Position numbers and translations under genes: made by a program. From Pseudoalteromonas sp. MMG010 (lineage in GTDB: Bacteria; Pseudomonadota; Gammaproteobacteria; Enterobacterales; Alteromonadaceae), in contig NZ_JAGJEG010000011.1 of the NCBI RefSeq assembly GCF_018100905.1, positions 1-64,000 on the forward strand: a stretch of 64,000 nt of DNA, given 5' to 3'. Positions 21,669 through 30,517 of the stretch are shown here, piece by piece (positions within the stretch are counted from its first letter, which is position 1; each line of letters opens with the position of its first letter). The notes beneath the pieces are model-generated. The model did not search any database. It was not told the DNA's origin and saw nothing but the letters and a program-made list of their open reading frames with translations.

Positions 21669-22892
21669 TTAACGTACTGAAACAAACTCTGGGTAAGCAT
21701 CGATACCACAATCATGTTGGTCCATACCGTTTAGTTCTTCTTCTTCAGTAACACGTATGCCCATTGTTTTGTTCAAGATAACCCAAACAATTAATGAAGC
21801 TACAAATACGAATGCTAGAATAGTTACTAAACCAATTAGTTGGTTAACAAAGCTAGCGTCGCCGTTTGTTAAAGGTACTAACATAATACCTAAAGCGCCA
21901 CACACACCATGAACTGATATAGCACCAACTGGATCATCAATCTTAACTTTATCAAGACCTACAATGCTAAATACAACTAATACACCGCCTAATAAGCCAA
22001 GTAAACACGCCATTAATGGTGAAGGTGAAAGTGGGTCTGCAGTGATAACAACTAAGCCTGCAAGTGCACCATTAAGTACCATAGTTAAATCAGCTTTACC
22101 CCAAAGTACTTTACAAACAGTCAGTGCTGCAATTGCGCCCATTGCCGCCGCTGCATTTGTATTAAGTAAGATTTGACCTACTGCTGTTGCATTTTCTTTG
22201 TCAGATAGTAATAACTGTGAACCACCGTTAAAACCAAACCAGCCCATCCAAAGGATGAATGTACCTAAAGTAGCAAGTGGTAAGTTAGAACCTGGAATTG
22301 GGAATATTTCACCGTTTTTACCATATTTACCTTTACGAGCACCTAGAATAATTACACCGGCTAATGCAGCCGCTGCACCTGCACCATGAACAATTGCAGA
22401 ACCTGCAAAGTCAACAAAGCCCATTTCTGAAAGGAAACCACCGCCCCAAGTCCAGTAACCCTCAATTGGGTAAATAAGACCGGTTAAAACTACCGCGAAT
22501 GCTAAGAAAGCAAATAACTTCATACGCTCTGCAACTGCACCAGATACAATTGACATTGCAGTAGCGACAAACACTACTTGGAAGAAGAAATCAGATTCTA
22601 AAGAGTGATCAGCATCAGCTGCTTGTGTGCCAATTAACGCACCAAATGAAGGGATAAGACCACCTTCAGCGTTGTCTACATACATTATGTTGTAACCAAC
22701 AAGTAAAAACATCGTACAGGCAATTGAGTAAAGTGCGATATTTTTAGTGAGTATTTCAGTGGTATTTTTAGAGCGTACTAAACCCGCTTCTAACATAGCG
22801 AAACCTGCCGCCATCCACATTACTAAAATACCTGAGATTAAAAAGTAGAATGTATCCAGTGAAAATTTTAGTTCTATTATTGTATTTTCCAT
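21669..22892 (-). CDS. amtB: AmtB, ammonium transporter
   Basis: 407 residues with eleven or so membrane helices. The two pore histidines are in IVHGAGAAAALAG and SVHGVCGALG; GWFGFNGGSQL and AMLEAGLVRSKN are further Amt signatures. There is no long N-terminal signal peptide; the chain starts MENTIIELKFSLDTFYFL. Ten bases after glnK, as in most proteobacteria, so expression should follow nitrogen limitation and activity should be blocked by the PII protein. Confidence 0.97.
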   Translation of the reverse strand: MENTIIELKFSLDTFYFLISGILVMWMAAGFAMLEAGLVRSKNTTEILTKNIALYSIACTMFLLVGYNIMYVDNAEGGLIPSFGALIGTQAADADHSLESDFFFQVVFVATAMSIVSGAVAERMKLFAFLAFAVVLTGLIYPIEGYWTWGGGFLSEMGFVDFAGSAIVHGAGAAAALAGVIILGARKGKYGKNGEIFPIPGSNLPLATLGTFILWMGWFGFNGGSQLLLSDKENATAVGQILLNTNAAAAMGAIAALTVCKVLWGKADLTMVLNGALAGLVVITADPLSPSPLMACLLGLLGGVLVVFSIVGLDKVKIDDPVGAISVHGVCGALGIMLVPLTNGDASFVNQLIGLVTILAFVFVASLIVWVILNKTMGIRVTEEEELNGMDQHDCGIDAYPEFVSVR

Positions 22893-22901
22893 AGGGCCCC
22901 C

Positions 22902-23240
22902 TTAAATTGCTTCATCGTCTAGTTCGCCCGTACGAATACGAACAATTTGATCTAAGTCATATACAAAAATCTTACCGTCACCAATCTTTCCTGTCGAAGC
23001 GATTTTGGTGATAGCATCAACAACGCGCTGACAGTTTTCAGTTCGTGTTGCAATTTCAAGTTTAATTTTTGGAATAAAATCTACTTGATATTCAGCACCA
23101 CGATATAATTCTGTATGACCTCGTTGACGGCCAAAGCCTTTAACATCAACAACTGTCATTCCTTCTATACCTAAATCAGCAAGTGCTTCACGCACATCAT
23201 CTAATTTAAATGGTTTGATTATTGCACTAATCATTTTCAT
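22902..23240 (-). CDS. glnK: GlnK, PII nitrogen-signalling protein
   Basis: 112 residues from MKMISAIIKPFKLDDVREAL. I place the start at 23240, because this is the conserved PII N-terminus and AAAGGGGG lies just before it; an upstream ATG at 23261 would add seven unconserved residues. Tyr51 in the T-loop (RGAEYQVDF) is the uridylylation site. PII binds ATP, ADP and 2-oxoglutarate and blocks AmtB under nitrogen excess. The pairing with amtB argues for GlnK rather than GlnB. Confidence 0.96.
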   Translation of the reverse strand: MKMISAIIKPFKLDDVREALADLGIEGMTVVDVKGFGRQRGHTELYRGAEYQVDFIPKIKLEIATRTENCQRVVDAITKIASTGKIGDGKIFVYDLDQIVRIRTGELDDEAI

Positions 23241-23287
23241 AGTGGCCCCCTTTGGACTCATTATTGTTATCCTGTGAGCTGTTGTAA

Positions 23288-23303
23288 TCCAACCTTTATG
23301 CCA
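23288..23303 (-). promoter_or_regulatory. probable sigma-54 promoter of glnK-amtB
   Basis: On the minus strand the sequence TGGCATAAAGGTTGGA lies about 50 bp before the glnK start. It matches the consensus TGGCAC-N5-TTGCA except for T at the sixth base and GG instead of GC at -12. NtrC and sigma-54 control of glnK-amtB is established in enterics, which supports the call. Confidence 0.6.
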
Positions 23304-23365
23304 CTATTTAAAAGCGATTAAAAACAACAACTTAAACAAAAACAAAACCACAACTCAAAAAAAAA

Positions 23366-23382
23366 CGCACCATTAAGGTGCG
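23366..23382 (-). terminator. terminator after the diguanylate cyclase gene
   Basis: CGCACC (23366-23371), five-base loop, GGTGCG. The A-run at 23357-23365 reads as a U-run after the stem on the minus strand. Confidence 0.85.
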
Positions 23383-23423
23383 CATTATTTACAATCTAGC
23401 TACATTGGTGCGGTACTTTATAT

Positions 23424-24659
23424 TTACTTCTTTTGTAATACGATACAATCTCTGTTGTTATTCTTCGCTTGATATAGGGCTTCATCTGCTAAACGCATCG
23501 CTTCTGTTAATGTCACATCAAAAAAATGAGCCACCCCGATACTGACCGTAATTTTATGGGCTTGATTATTAATAACAAAATCATAGTTTGCCAAGCGAGA
23601 TCTAAATGCATCAAGTAATTCATATGCTTGATTGATATCTAACTCAGTTAAAATAATCGCAAACTCCTCTCCTCCAACACGCGCGACGGTATAAGGTGAA
23701 AAGGAGTTTTTTAATAAATTAGCAACTTGCTTTAAAGCTTGATCTCCCGCCTCATGCCCAAAGGTATCATTAATTTTTTTAAAAAAATCAATATCGAGTA
23801 ACGCTAAACTATTTTGCTTAGTTTTATCATTTAATAATCTTTCTGCAAACTGATAAAAGTAGCGCCGATTATAAAGCCCCGTTAAATGGTCTTTCGCTGC
23901 ACTTTCTTTGATATCGGTGATCAAGGCGAGCTGTTCCATTGTTTGCAAAATACGACAGTGAAACTCTTCATTCATAAAAGGTTTATTTAAAAAGTCATTT
24001 GCGCCATATTTAATAAATCTGACAGATAAACCACTTTTACCGGCTCCCGAAAGCCCTATAATCGCTAAATCATCACGACCTCTAAAATTGCGCACCGCTT
24101 TTACTAACTCAAAACCGTCCATCGAAGGCATCGCATAATCAGTTAATAACAGTTTAATTTCGGGATCATTTTTAATAATTTCAAGTGCATGTAAGCCATC
24201 ACTTGCGGCACTTACTTTAAACAATTGCTTCTCTAGCATTTGCTTCATAATTGATCGACTTAAAACCGAGTCATCAGCAACTAATGCTTTACACCCTTCA
24301 TTTCGTAATAATTGCGCGACTAATTTAATCGCATAATGATAAGAGTCGCGATTATCTTTAATAACATAATCAATAACACCCAGTTCCAGCATCTGTTGAC
24401 GTTTGTATTCATCTATCTTTGATGTCAGCACAACGGTGGGTATTTTTTTAGACAAGGTGTACTTAGCGACTTCACCACTGGGCGCATCTGGTAAAGTTAA
24501 ATCGACTAACGCTAAAGTATAAGTGTATTGTTCTATATAGGTCTTACATTCAGCTAACGACCACGCAAAATCAACCGCAACATCAAGATACTGAGCTGTT
24601 AAATGGCGCAAAACCTGTTGTACTACTTTGCTGTCTTCAACTATCAATACTCTTTGCAT
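23424..24659 (-). CDS. REC-REC-GGDEF diguanylate cyclase response regulator
   Basis: 411 residues: receiver 1 (about 1-115, VLIVEDSKVVQQVL and ALVDLTLPDA), receiver 2 (about 122-240, ALVADDSVLSRSIM and LLTDYAMPSMDGFE), then a GGDEF domain with LTGLYNRRYF and the active-site sequence ARVGGEEFAI. Both receivers keep the phospho-acceptor aspartate. It should make c-di-GMP in response to phosphorylation. No histidine kinase is adjacent, so its partner is elsewhere. Same signalling molecule as the HD-GYP protein in this window, in the opposite direction. Confidence 0.93.
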   Translation of the reverse strand: MQRVLIVEDSKVVQQVLRHLTAQYLDVAVDFAWSLAECKTYIEQYTYTLALVDLTLPDAPSGEVAKYTLSKKIPTVVLTSKIDEYKRQQMLELGVIDYVIKDNRDSYHYAIKLVAQLLRNEGCKALVADDSVLSRSIMKQMLEKQLFKVSAASDGLHALEIIKNDPEIKLLLTDYAMPSMDGFELVKAVRNFRGRDDLAIIGLSGAGKSGLSVRFIKYGANDFLNKPFMNEEFHCRILQTMEQLALITDIKESAAKDHLTGLYNRRYFYQFAERLLNDKTKQNSLALLDIDFFKKINDTFGHEAGDQALKQVANLLKNSFSPYTVARVGGEEFAIILTELDINQAYELLDAFRSRLANYDFVINNQAHKITVSIGVAHFFDVTLTEAMRLADEALYQAKNNNRDCIVLQKK

Positions 24660-25034
24660 AGACCCTCTTTAAACAATAAAACTCGTTGTTACTGACACTG
24701 AAATTTCATGTGTACAGTTCATAAATACACGACCGGCACGCTAAAGTATGCATTAGCGCTTTGTAAAAGCAGCTACTCATATTCACCATACTTAATTTTC
24801 CTGTAAATATACGTCATTATAGGAACAAGCTAAACAGTTAACCATAAAAGCGAATAATTTATATTTTAAGAACAATTCTTTATAGTTACAAAATAAAAAC
24901 TAGCAGCACTTTATCACTACAAAAAAGTAAAGTTAGGTCACTTCATCTGTAATTTAAGTCGCTAGTCTCATTAACTTTGTGATTATTTGTATTTTTATCT
25001 TTAATAGCGTCATTAAATATAAAAAGGATAAATA
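24660..25034. other. divergent promoter region
   Basis: 375 bp between divergently transcribed genes. AT-rich. It must hold promoters for both, but I see no well-formed operator or small gene. AAAGGA ahead of 25035 is the ribosome binding site of the peptidase gene. Confidence 0.5.
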
Positions 25035-26552
25035 ATGAAGATCACACAATTAATGGGTGCATCACTCATATTGCTAACATTAAATATACATACTGTGTTT
25101 GCCAATGATCACCAACGTCGAATCGATATCGACACTAAAGTGGTGACGCAGCATAAAGCAAAAATAAACGGTCAACGCTTTAGCTACACTGCAACAGCGG
25201 GTACACAACCAGTATGGGATGATAAGGGCAATGCAATAGCCACATTGCAATATACCTATTATAAGCGCGATAAAATAGATGATGACTCTAAGCGCCCACT
25301 CCTTATTTCTTTCAATGGTGGGCCAGGCTCTGCATCAGTTTGGATGCACATTGCTTATACCGGTCCACGTGTATTAAAAATTGATGATGAAGGCTATCCA
25401 ATTCAGCCATACGGTATTAAAGATAATCCATATTCAGTGCTTGATATTGCCGATATAGTTTATGTTAATCCAGTGAATACGGGTTACTCACGAGTACTTG
25501 AAAATGAAGCTGGTGAACTCCCCTCAAAGGCAAAACAAAAAGAGATGTTTTTTGGGGTAAATGCCGATATAAAATACCTTGCTGAGTGGCTTAATACATT
25601 TGTAAATCGTAACGAACGTTGGCGCTCACCTAAATTCTTAATTGGCGAAAGTTATGGCACGACGCGTGTTTCGGGTTTAGCCCACGAGTTACAAAATCGC
25701 CAATGGATGTATGTCAATGGCGTTGTATTAGTTTCACCTACTGAAATTGGCATAAAGCGAGAGGGCCCAGTAGAGGCTGCTAATCGCCTGCCATACTTTG
25801 CAGCTACAGCTTGGTACCACAAAGCGTTACCAACCCAGTTACAAGCAAAAGATTTAGATGAATTGCTCCCTGAAGTAGAACGTTTTACCATTAATGAATT
25901 ATTACCAGCGATTGCAAAAGGTGGATTTATAGATCCCGATGAAAAGCGTCAAATTATAAAGAAAATGGCCTATTTTTCGGGGGTATCTGAACAATTCATT
26001 ACACAAAACAACCTTGATATTACGCCAAGCTCATATTGGAAAGAATTGCTGCGTGACCGAGGTCAGACTATAGGGCGCTTAGATTCTCGCTACTTAGGCA
26101 TTGATAAAAAAGACGCAGGTGATAGACCCGATTACTGGGCTGAGTTAACGTCATGGTTGCACTCATTTACTCCCGCGATTAACCATTACTTACGCAATGA
26201 GCTAAATTATAAAACCGATGTTAAATATAATTTATTTGGCAACGTCCACCCATGGGATAGAAGTAATAACAATACTGGCGAAAACCTTCGTCTTGCTATG
26301 GCACAAAATCCTTACTTAAACGTCATGATTCAGTCAGGTTATTATGATGGCGCAACAAATTACTTTGACGCAAAATATACCCTATGGCAACTAGACCCAA
26401 GTGGCAAGATGAAAAACCGTTTGAGTTTTAAAGGCTATAGAAGTGGGCATATGATGTATTTACGACATGCTGATTTAAAAAGTTCAAACAATGACTTACG
26501 TGACTTTATAACCACATCGTTACCGGCACCAGGCCAAGCGGCTAAATACTAA
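25035..26552 (+). CDS. secreted serine carboxypeptidase, family S10
   Basis: 505 residues with a signal peptide ending near VFA-N (residue 23-24). SFNGGPGSASVWMHIAYTGP forms the oxyanion region, IGESYGTTR holds the catalytic serine, SGYYDGATNYF the aspartate, and RSGHMMYLR the histidine. These are the S10 carboxypeptidase motifs. It should remove C-terminal residues from peptides in the periplasm or outside, which fits a proteolytic marine heterotroph. It is monocistronic, with a hairpin after it. Confidence 0.9.
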   Translation: MKITQLMGASLILLTLNIHTVFANDHQRRIDIDTKVVTQHKAKINGQRFSYTATAGTQPVWDDKGNAIATLQYTYYKRDKIDDDSKRPLLISFNGGPGSASVWMHIAYTGPRVLKIDDEGYPIQPYGIKDNPYSVLDIADIVYVNPVNTGYSRVLENEAGELPSKAKQKEMFFGVNADIKYLAEWLNTFVNRNERWRSPKFLIGESYGTTRVSGLAHELQNRQWMYVNGVVLVSPTEIGIKREGPVEAANRLPYFAATAWYHKALPTQLQAKDLDELLPEVERFTINELLPAIAKGGFIDPDEKRQIIKKMAYFSGVSEQFITQNNLDITPSSYWKELLRDRGQTIGRLDSRYLGIDKKDAGDRPDYWAELTSWLHSFTPAINHYLRNELNYKTDVKYNLFGNVHPWDRSNNNTGENLRLAMAQNPYLNVMIQSGYYDGATNYFDAKYTLWQLDPSGKMKNRLSFKGYRSGHMMYLRHADLKSSNNDLRDFITTSLPAPGQAAKY

Positions 26553-26571
26553 TAAGGTTCTTTGTGTTTAT

Positions 26572-26601
26572 GCTTATGTTAGCGCTCAGGCTAGCATAAG
26601 C
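26572..26601. terminator. hairpin between convergent genes
   Basis: GCTTATGTTAGC pairs with GCTAGCATAAGC (one G-U pair) around GCTCAG. No U-run on either side, so termination would be weak or factor-assisted. Confidence 0.55.
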
Positions 26602-26613
26602 CTATTTCCCAGC

Positions 26614-27330
26614 TTAAGATTTAACGTTACTTTCAAACTGAGTACATTTTCCAGCTTCAATAATCTGCCCTGTCTTTTTGTATTTATTTTCAGCTAACAT
26701 TGTACGCAAATTTGTTAATGTTTTAGCGACACTTTTCAAAATAACTTTATTGTTTAACCATAACGCAATTGAGCCCTCTGGTAAGCTATATACTTGGTAT
26801 TCTATAGTTAAATAATGCAGGTGCTGGGTAAGTAACCAAGACGCTTGAAGTGTTTTTATACGAATAAGTGTGGGTTTTTCTGCTATATATTCAGGTTTTG
26901 CAAAGACTTTTAAAACACTTTGCGTGGTATTTAATTTTTGATAACAAGAATAAGTGATCACATCTCTGTTAGAGACCGGCCAAGGAGAATCAATAAAAGT
27001 ATACACAAGATTCTCTGATTTACTTAAAAAGCGCAGCAGCTTAACTTGAGATATATTTTCGATCCAATCTGCTGCTTTATCTGTATCACTTAATAAAGTT
27101 AAAAAATCTTTTGCGCTAACGTTATCAATATCAACACGGCCTTTAACTTCAATTGCCCCACTTTGATGCTCTATATACTGAACATCAAGTGTCTGTTTAT
27201 TAATGTAACTTTGCCAAGCATTTTGGCTAAATACATTTTCACAAAAAATACTCAAGCATACAAAAAGCAAATAATGACACCCCCTTAGTAAACCATTTAA
27301 AAAAGACGATAAAACAAAGGGGTGTATCAT
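26614..27330 (-). CDS. START-domain lipid-binding-type exported protein
   Basis: About 238 residues from the ATG at 27330, two bases after the ygiF stop; a TTG at 27342 inside ygiF is a weaker option. A hydrophobic N-terminus up to about residue 34 (FENVFSQ-like end, here ENVFSQ) looks like a signal peptide. The rest resembles the START fold: VKGRVDIDNVSAKDFLTLL, WIENISQVKLL, DSPWPVSNRDVITYS. Such proteins occur near ygiF in related marine bacteria; the ligand is unknown. Cotranscribed with ygiF. Confidence 0.75.
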   Translation of the reverse strand: MIHPFVLSSFLNGLLRGCHYLLFVCLSIFCENVFSQNAWQSYINKQTLDVQYIEHQSGAIEVKGRVDIDNVSAKDFLTLLSDTDKAADWIENISQVKLLRFLSKSENLVYTFIDSPWPVSNRDVITYSCYQKLNTTQSVLKVFAKPEYIAEKPTLIRIKTLQASWLLTQHLHYLTIEYQVYSLPEGSIALWLNNKVILKSVAKTLTNLRTMLAENKYKKTGQIIEAGKCTQFESNVKS

Positions 27331-27332
27331 GG

Positions 27333-28853
27333 CTATTGCCAATAAGGTTCTATATCAAAAGATGCTCTTCTGCTTTGCTCCATCGCATTGACTAAAAACT
27401 CCGATTTTTGATCAAGCCATGCCTGGATTTTTGCCAGCTGTTCATCTTCTTGTCCTGCACACAGCTGCTTTAAATACTCCAAAGTGCTTAACTCATACAT
27501 TCCATGAGAAATATCAAGCCAAGGTAATCTAAACTCTAATCGAGCATCTTTATCAAATAAGTTTCCTAAGCAATTACCACTTAATAAGCTATTTTCTAGT
27601 TGAGTGCGCAAGTTAATATAATCAAAACAAGTTAATTTTTGTTTTGCTGGTAATAGCTTATGTACATTTTTCCAATCTTTATCAAAAAGGCGTTTAGCAA
27701 TATCTGCAATGGGTAATTCAGCAGCCTGCAATTGTGCTTGGCCCCAGTCTTTACGCCATTGTTTATCTATTAACCACGTTGTTAAACTTAGTAATAAGCG
27801 GTTGTAGCGCGCACTATGAAATAAAGCCTGTATATCATCAACACTTGGTTGTAATTGCTTTAAATCGCTAATTACTTGTGCCAACGCCGGTGCAGAGCTA
27901 ATTTTTTTATAAAATGCATGGCGTTTTGAAGTATACGTTTTTAATTGGATCGCATTCTCAACCCAAGCTAATTCACTTAACAACCACTTTAGTTCATTAC
28001 GTAAATGTTCTGTGCTTTGTTTAGAAACGATATCGTCAAACAACCAAAAATTATGACGGATTAAACTAATACCATCGGTTACACGTTTTAGGGTTTTTAA
28101 GCTTGCTTTGTTGAAATAGCACTGTTCATGTTTTTGTACAAATTGAATACCAAACGTCATCGCTGCTATTAATGCTTGTTCTTGTGTAGAATTTTCTGGC
28201 AATTTCACAAAGCCAATAGATTTACTAGGCTTTAGCGGTTTATCATCGGCTAATCTATAGCCTCGGGCTGCTTTAGAATATAACCCTAAACGAATACAGT
28301 TTTGGCTCACCAATAAATCAGCTAACTCAAATAAATCGTTGCGACTGCCTTCAATTAGTTCAATTTCAAGCTCACGTATAATTTCAACTTTATCTGCGCC
28401 AACAACCTCACCTTTATCTAGTACGACTTCTATTTTTGCTCCGTTTGGTGATTCAATTAACCAAGTACGGCGAATAAAGTTAGTACTGAATATAGGGTAA
28501 ATATTATCTGCTATCGACTCCACTTGCATTGCGTGAGGCCATATATTGGCATCAAAGGCAGCTAAGTTCGGCTGATTTGTTGGTAAAGGTAAGTTGTACT
28601 CTGGCCGTTGATGTAACCCGCCAATAACTTCACCAGCAAGTTTAATTGTTTGTTCACACTCACTGTCGCTACAACGCGTTCTAAAACCAATATCAAGGGC
28701 TCTTAACTCTCGATTTGGGGTATCATAATAAGCGTTAATTAAATTACGAGAGGGCTTATTTGTGACCGTTTTAGCAAATTTAGTGATTAAAGAAGGGATC
28801 AGTTGAACTACGGCATCTGATACCAAAAATTTCAGTTCTATCTCAGTATCCAT
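27333..28853 (-). CDS. ygiF: YgiF-like CYTH-CHAD inorganic triphosphatase
   Basis: 506 residues. The CYTH domain is N-terminal and starts with the metal-binding EIELKF (ExExK) motif at residues 4-9; the C-terminal half is a CHAD domain with conserved histidines (FVQKHEQCYF; SLIRHNFWLF). E. coli YgiF hydrolyses tripolyphosphate. Divergent from ygiM, the same gene pairing as in E. coli, which supports the identification. Confidence 0.9.
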   Translation of the reverse strand: MDTEIELKFLVSDAVVQLIPSLITKFAKTVTNKPSRNLINAYYDTPNRELRALDIGFRTRCSDSECEQTIKLAGEVIGGLHQRPEYNLPLPTNQPNLAAFDANIWPHAMQVESIADNIYPIFSTNFIRRTWLIESPNGAKIEVVLDKGEVVGADKVEIIRELEIELIEGSRNDLFELADLLVSQNCIRLGLYSKAARGYRLADDKPLKPSKSIGFVKLPENSTQEQALIAAMTFGIQFVQKHEQCYFNKASLKTLKRVTDGISLIRHNFWLFDDIVSKQSTEHLRNELKWLLSELAWVENAIQLKTYTSKRHAFYKKISSAPALAQVISDLKQLQPSVDDIQALFHSARYNRLLLSLTTWLIDKQWRKDWGQAQLQAAELPIADIAKRLFDKDWKNVHKLLPAKQKLTCFDYINLRTQLENSLLSGNCLGNLFDKDARLEFRLPWLDISHGMYELSTLEYLKQLCAGQEDEQLAKIQAWLDQKSEFLVNAMEQSRRASFDIEPYWQ

Positions 28854-29196
28854 TATGGGTGAGGATTACCTTTAAAATATATAAGTGCTCAAAATAAACA
28901 AAGCCGTGGTATTTTGCAAATTTTTAACACTGAAATTTAATAATTATGAAGCTAAAATCCGCTAACAGCAGCTAAATCAAGACGTTTCATTTTCTATTTG
29001 TGTCTCACCTTTGAAGGCCAAATCAATATCCTCGCTTAATTTAAGCAACGCGCAATAAAGCCATTCGTGCTCATTTTTATTTTGTGAGAACATATCAGCC
29101 TTGCTATTAATCGACTAAATCCATACTATCTAACTACTTATGTGAATTACTCCGCTAAATTGTTGAACAAAGCAACTTAGCTTACAAGGTAGATCA
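28854..29196. other. ygiF-ygiM divergent intergenic region
   Basis: 343 bp with promoters for both directions. Apart from one possible 38-codon frame on the minus strand (listed separately), I see nothing structured. Confidence 0.45.
28977..29093 (-). CDS. possible small protein of 38 residues
   Basis: An ATG preceded by AAGG seven bases upstream opens a frame beginning MFSQNKNEHEWLYCALLKLS and ending in TGA. The composition is protein-like (EDIDLAFKG) but I recognise no family. It lies between ygiF and ygiM on the ygiF strand and would be upstream of ygiF. It may be real, a remnant, or chance. Confidence 0.3.
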   Translation of the reverse strand: MFSQNKNEHEWLYCALLKLSEDIDLAFKGETQIENETS

Positions 29197-29802
29197 ATGC
29201 TAAAACACTGTTTACTAGGGCTAATACTTACAGCCACCACCTTCATGAGCTCTGCGCAAGAGGCGCAAACATCAGCTGAAACCAACGCCCAAAATGCATA
29301 TATAGTTGATAATCTGTATACTTTTATGCGCTCTGGCGCAGGGAAAAATTATCGTTTATTAGGCTCTGTCGATGCGGGCAGCAAAATTACTGTTTTGTCC
29401 GAACAAAATAATGGGTTTATTCAGATAAAAGATGAGAAAGGACGTGAAGGCTGGGTTGAAGCTAAGTTCATAAGTAATGAAGCGGGTTTGCATCAACAAT
29501 ATCAAGAACTCAGTAGTAGCATGACGATTGTGCAAAACCAATTGCGCCAAGCTGAAGTTGAGCTACCCAAGCTGCAACAACAAAATCATCGTTTAACCGA
29601 GCAAAACCAAAGTTTATCAGCTCAAATTGCAAAATTAAAAATGACCATAGAGCAAGAGCGTACAGGTAAACAAGCTGCAACAGCGAAAGAAAAGCGCCAA
29701 CTTCTGACCTATGGCGGTGCAATTGCATTTATTGGTTTATTTATCGGCATCATTTTAACGATTGCATTATCACGACGTAAGCGTTACGAAGGTTGGGCAT
29801 AA
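29197..29802 (+). CDS. ygiM: YgiM-like SH3-domain membrane protein
   Basis: 201 residues: signal peptide to about residue 20 (MSSAQ), bacterial SH3 domain about 34-95 (TFMRSGAGKNYRLLGSV, GWVEAKFIS), a coiled coil about 100-155 rich in Gln and Leu, a C-terminal membrane helix about 172-192, and a basic end (SRRKRYEGWA). This is the YgiM/TIGR04211 layout. The SH3 part would face the periplasm and may touch peptidoglycan. Neighbour of ygiF as in E. coli. Confidence 0.9.
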   Translation: MLKHCLLGLILTATTFMSSAQEAQTSAETNAQNAYIVDNLYTFMRSGAGKNYRLLGSVDAGSKITVLSEQNNGFIQIKDEKGREGWVEAKFISNEAGLHQQYQELSSSMTIVQNQLRQAEVELPKLQQQNHRLTEQNQSLSAQIAKLKMTIEQERTGKQAATAKEKRQLLTYGGAIAFIGLFIGIILTIALSRRKRYEGWA

Positions 29803-29822
29803 ACCGTTACCCACCTTACTCA

Positions 29823-29856
29823 CAATAAAAAAGCATCGATTGATGCTTTTTTATTG
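29823..29856. terminator. bidirectional terminator
   Basis: Perfect 15-bp arms (29823-29837 and 29842-29856) with loop GATT; A-run on one side and T-run on the other. It serves ygiM and the convergent regulator gene. Confidence 0.93.
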
Positions 29857-29865
29857 TTTATGGCG

Positions 29866-30348
29866 TTAGTTATCTAACCTAAGTCCTGAGTCTTGTTTTA
29901 TTTTTTCTATTACCATATAGCTATGATGAGTCCCTACCCCTGGAATATCGACCAAATCCCCAAGTACTTCTCGATACTCATCCATATCCGACACTCGAAT
30001 TTTTAATAAATAATCATAACCGCCGGCCACCATATCGCACTCAACCACCTGCTTTATTTTTAAAATGCGCTCGCGAAACACTTTAAACACAGCAGTATTA
30101 GAGCTCACTAACGACACTTGAACATGTGCTAATAAACTCTGGTTTAACTTAGCTTCACTGAGTTTAGCACAATACCCTTCTATATAGCCTTCTTGCTCTA
30201 AACGTTTTACACGGTCTAAGCATGGGCTTGGGCTTAAATTTACCTGCTTGGCGAGGTTAACATTAGAAATTCGGCCATTACTTTGCAGAACCTCTAAAAT
30301 TGCTAAATCAATACGATCTAGCATTCGTAATCTACTGGATATACTCAT
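29866..30348 (-). CDS. Lrp/AsnC-family regulator, probable regulator of putA
   Basis: 160 residues. N-terminal helix-turn-helix (LDRIDLAILEVLQSNGRISN; LAKQVNLSPSPCLDRVKRLE) and C-terminal RAM ligand domain (MVAGGYDYLLKIRVSDMDEYR). It is divergent from putA with about 165 bp between them. The PutA here lacks its own repressor domain, and in such bacteria an Lrp-type protein (PutR) usually controls putA, so that role is likely. It is shorter and distinct from Lrp itself at the C-terminus. Confidence 0.85.
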   Translation of the reverse strand: MSISSRLRMLDRIDLAILEVLQSNGRISNVNLAKQVNLSPSPCLDRVKRLEQEGYIEGYCAKLSEAKLNQSLLAHVQVSLVSSNTAVFKVFRERILKIKQVVECDMVAGGYDYLLKIRVSDMDEYREVLGDLVDIPGVGTHHSYMVIEKIKQDSGLRLDN

Positions 30349-30517
30349 AACAGAATTTTATGCGGATAAGTTAGGTTTATGCCCTGTAAATTATCGTAAA
30401 ACGCGAAATTTAACCAGCATATTCTGCTGAATTTTAATTAGAATGCACAAATTATATGACTGATAATTTATTGGTAATTAATTTTACTTTAAATCTAAAC
30501 ACTCTTAAGGGTTGCTT

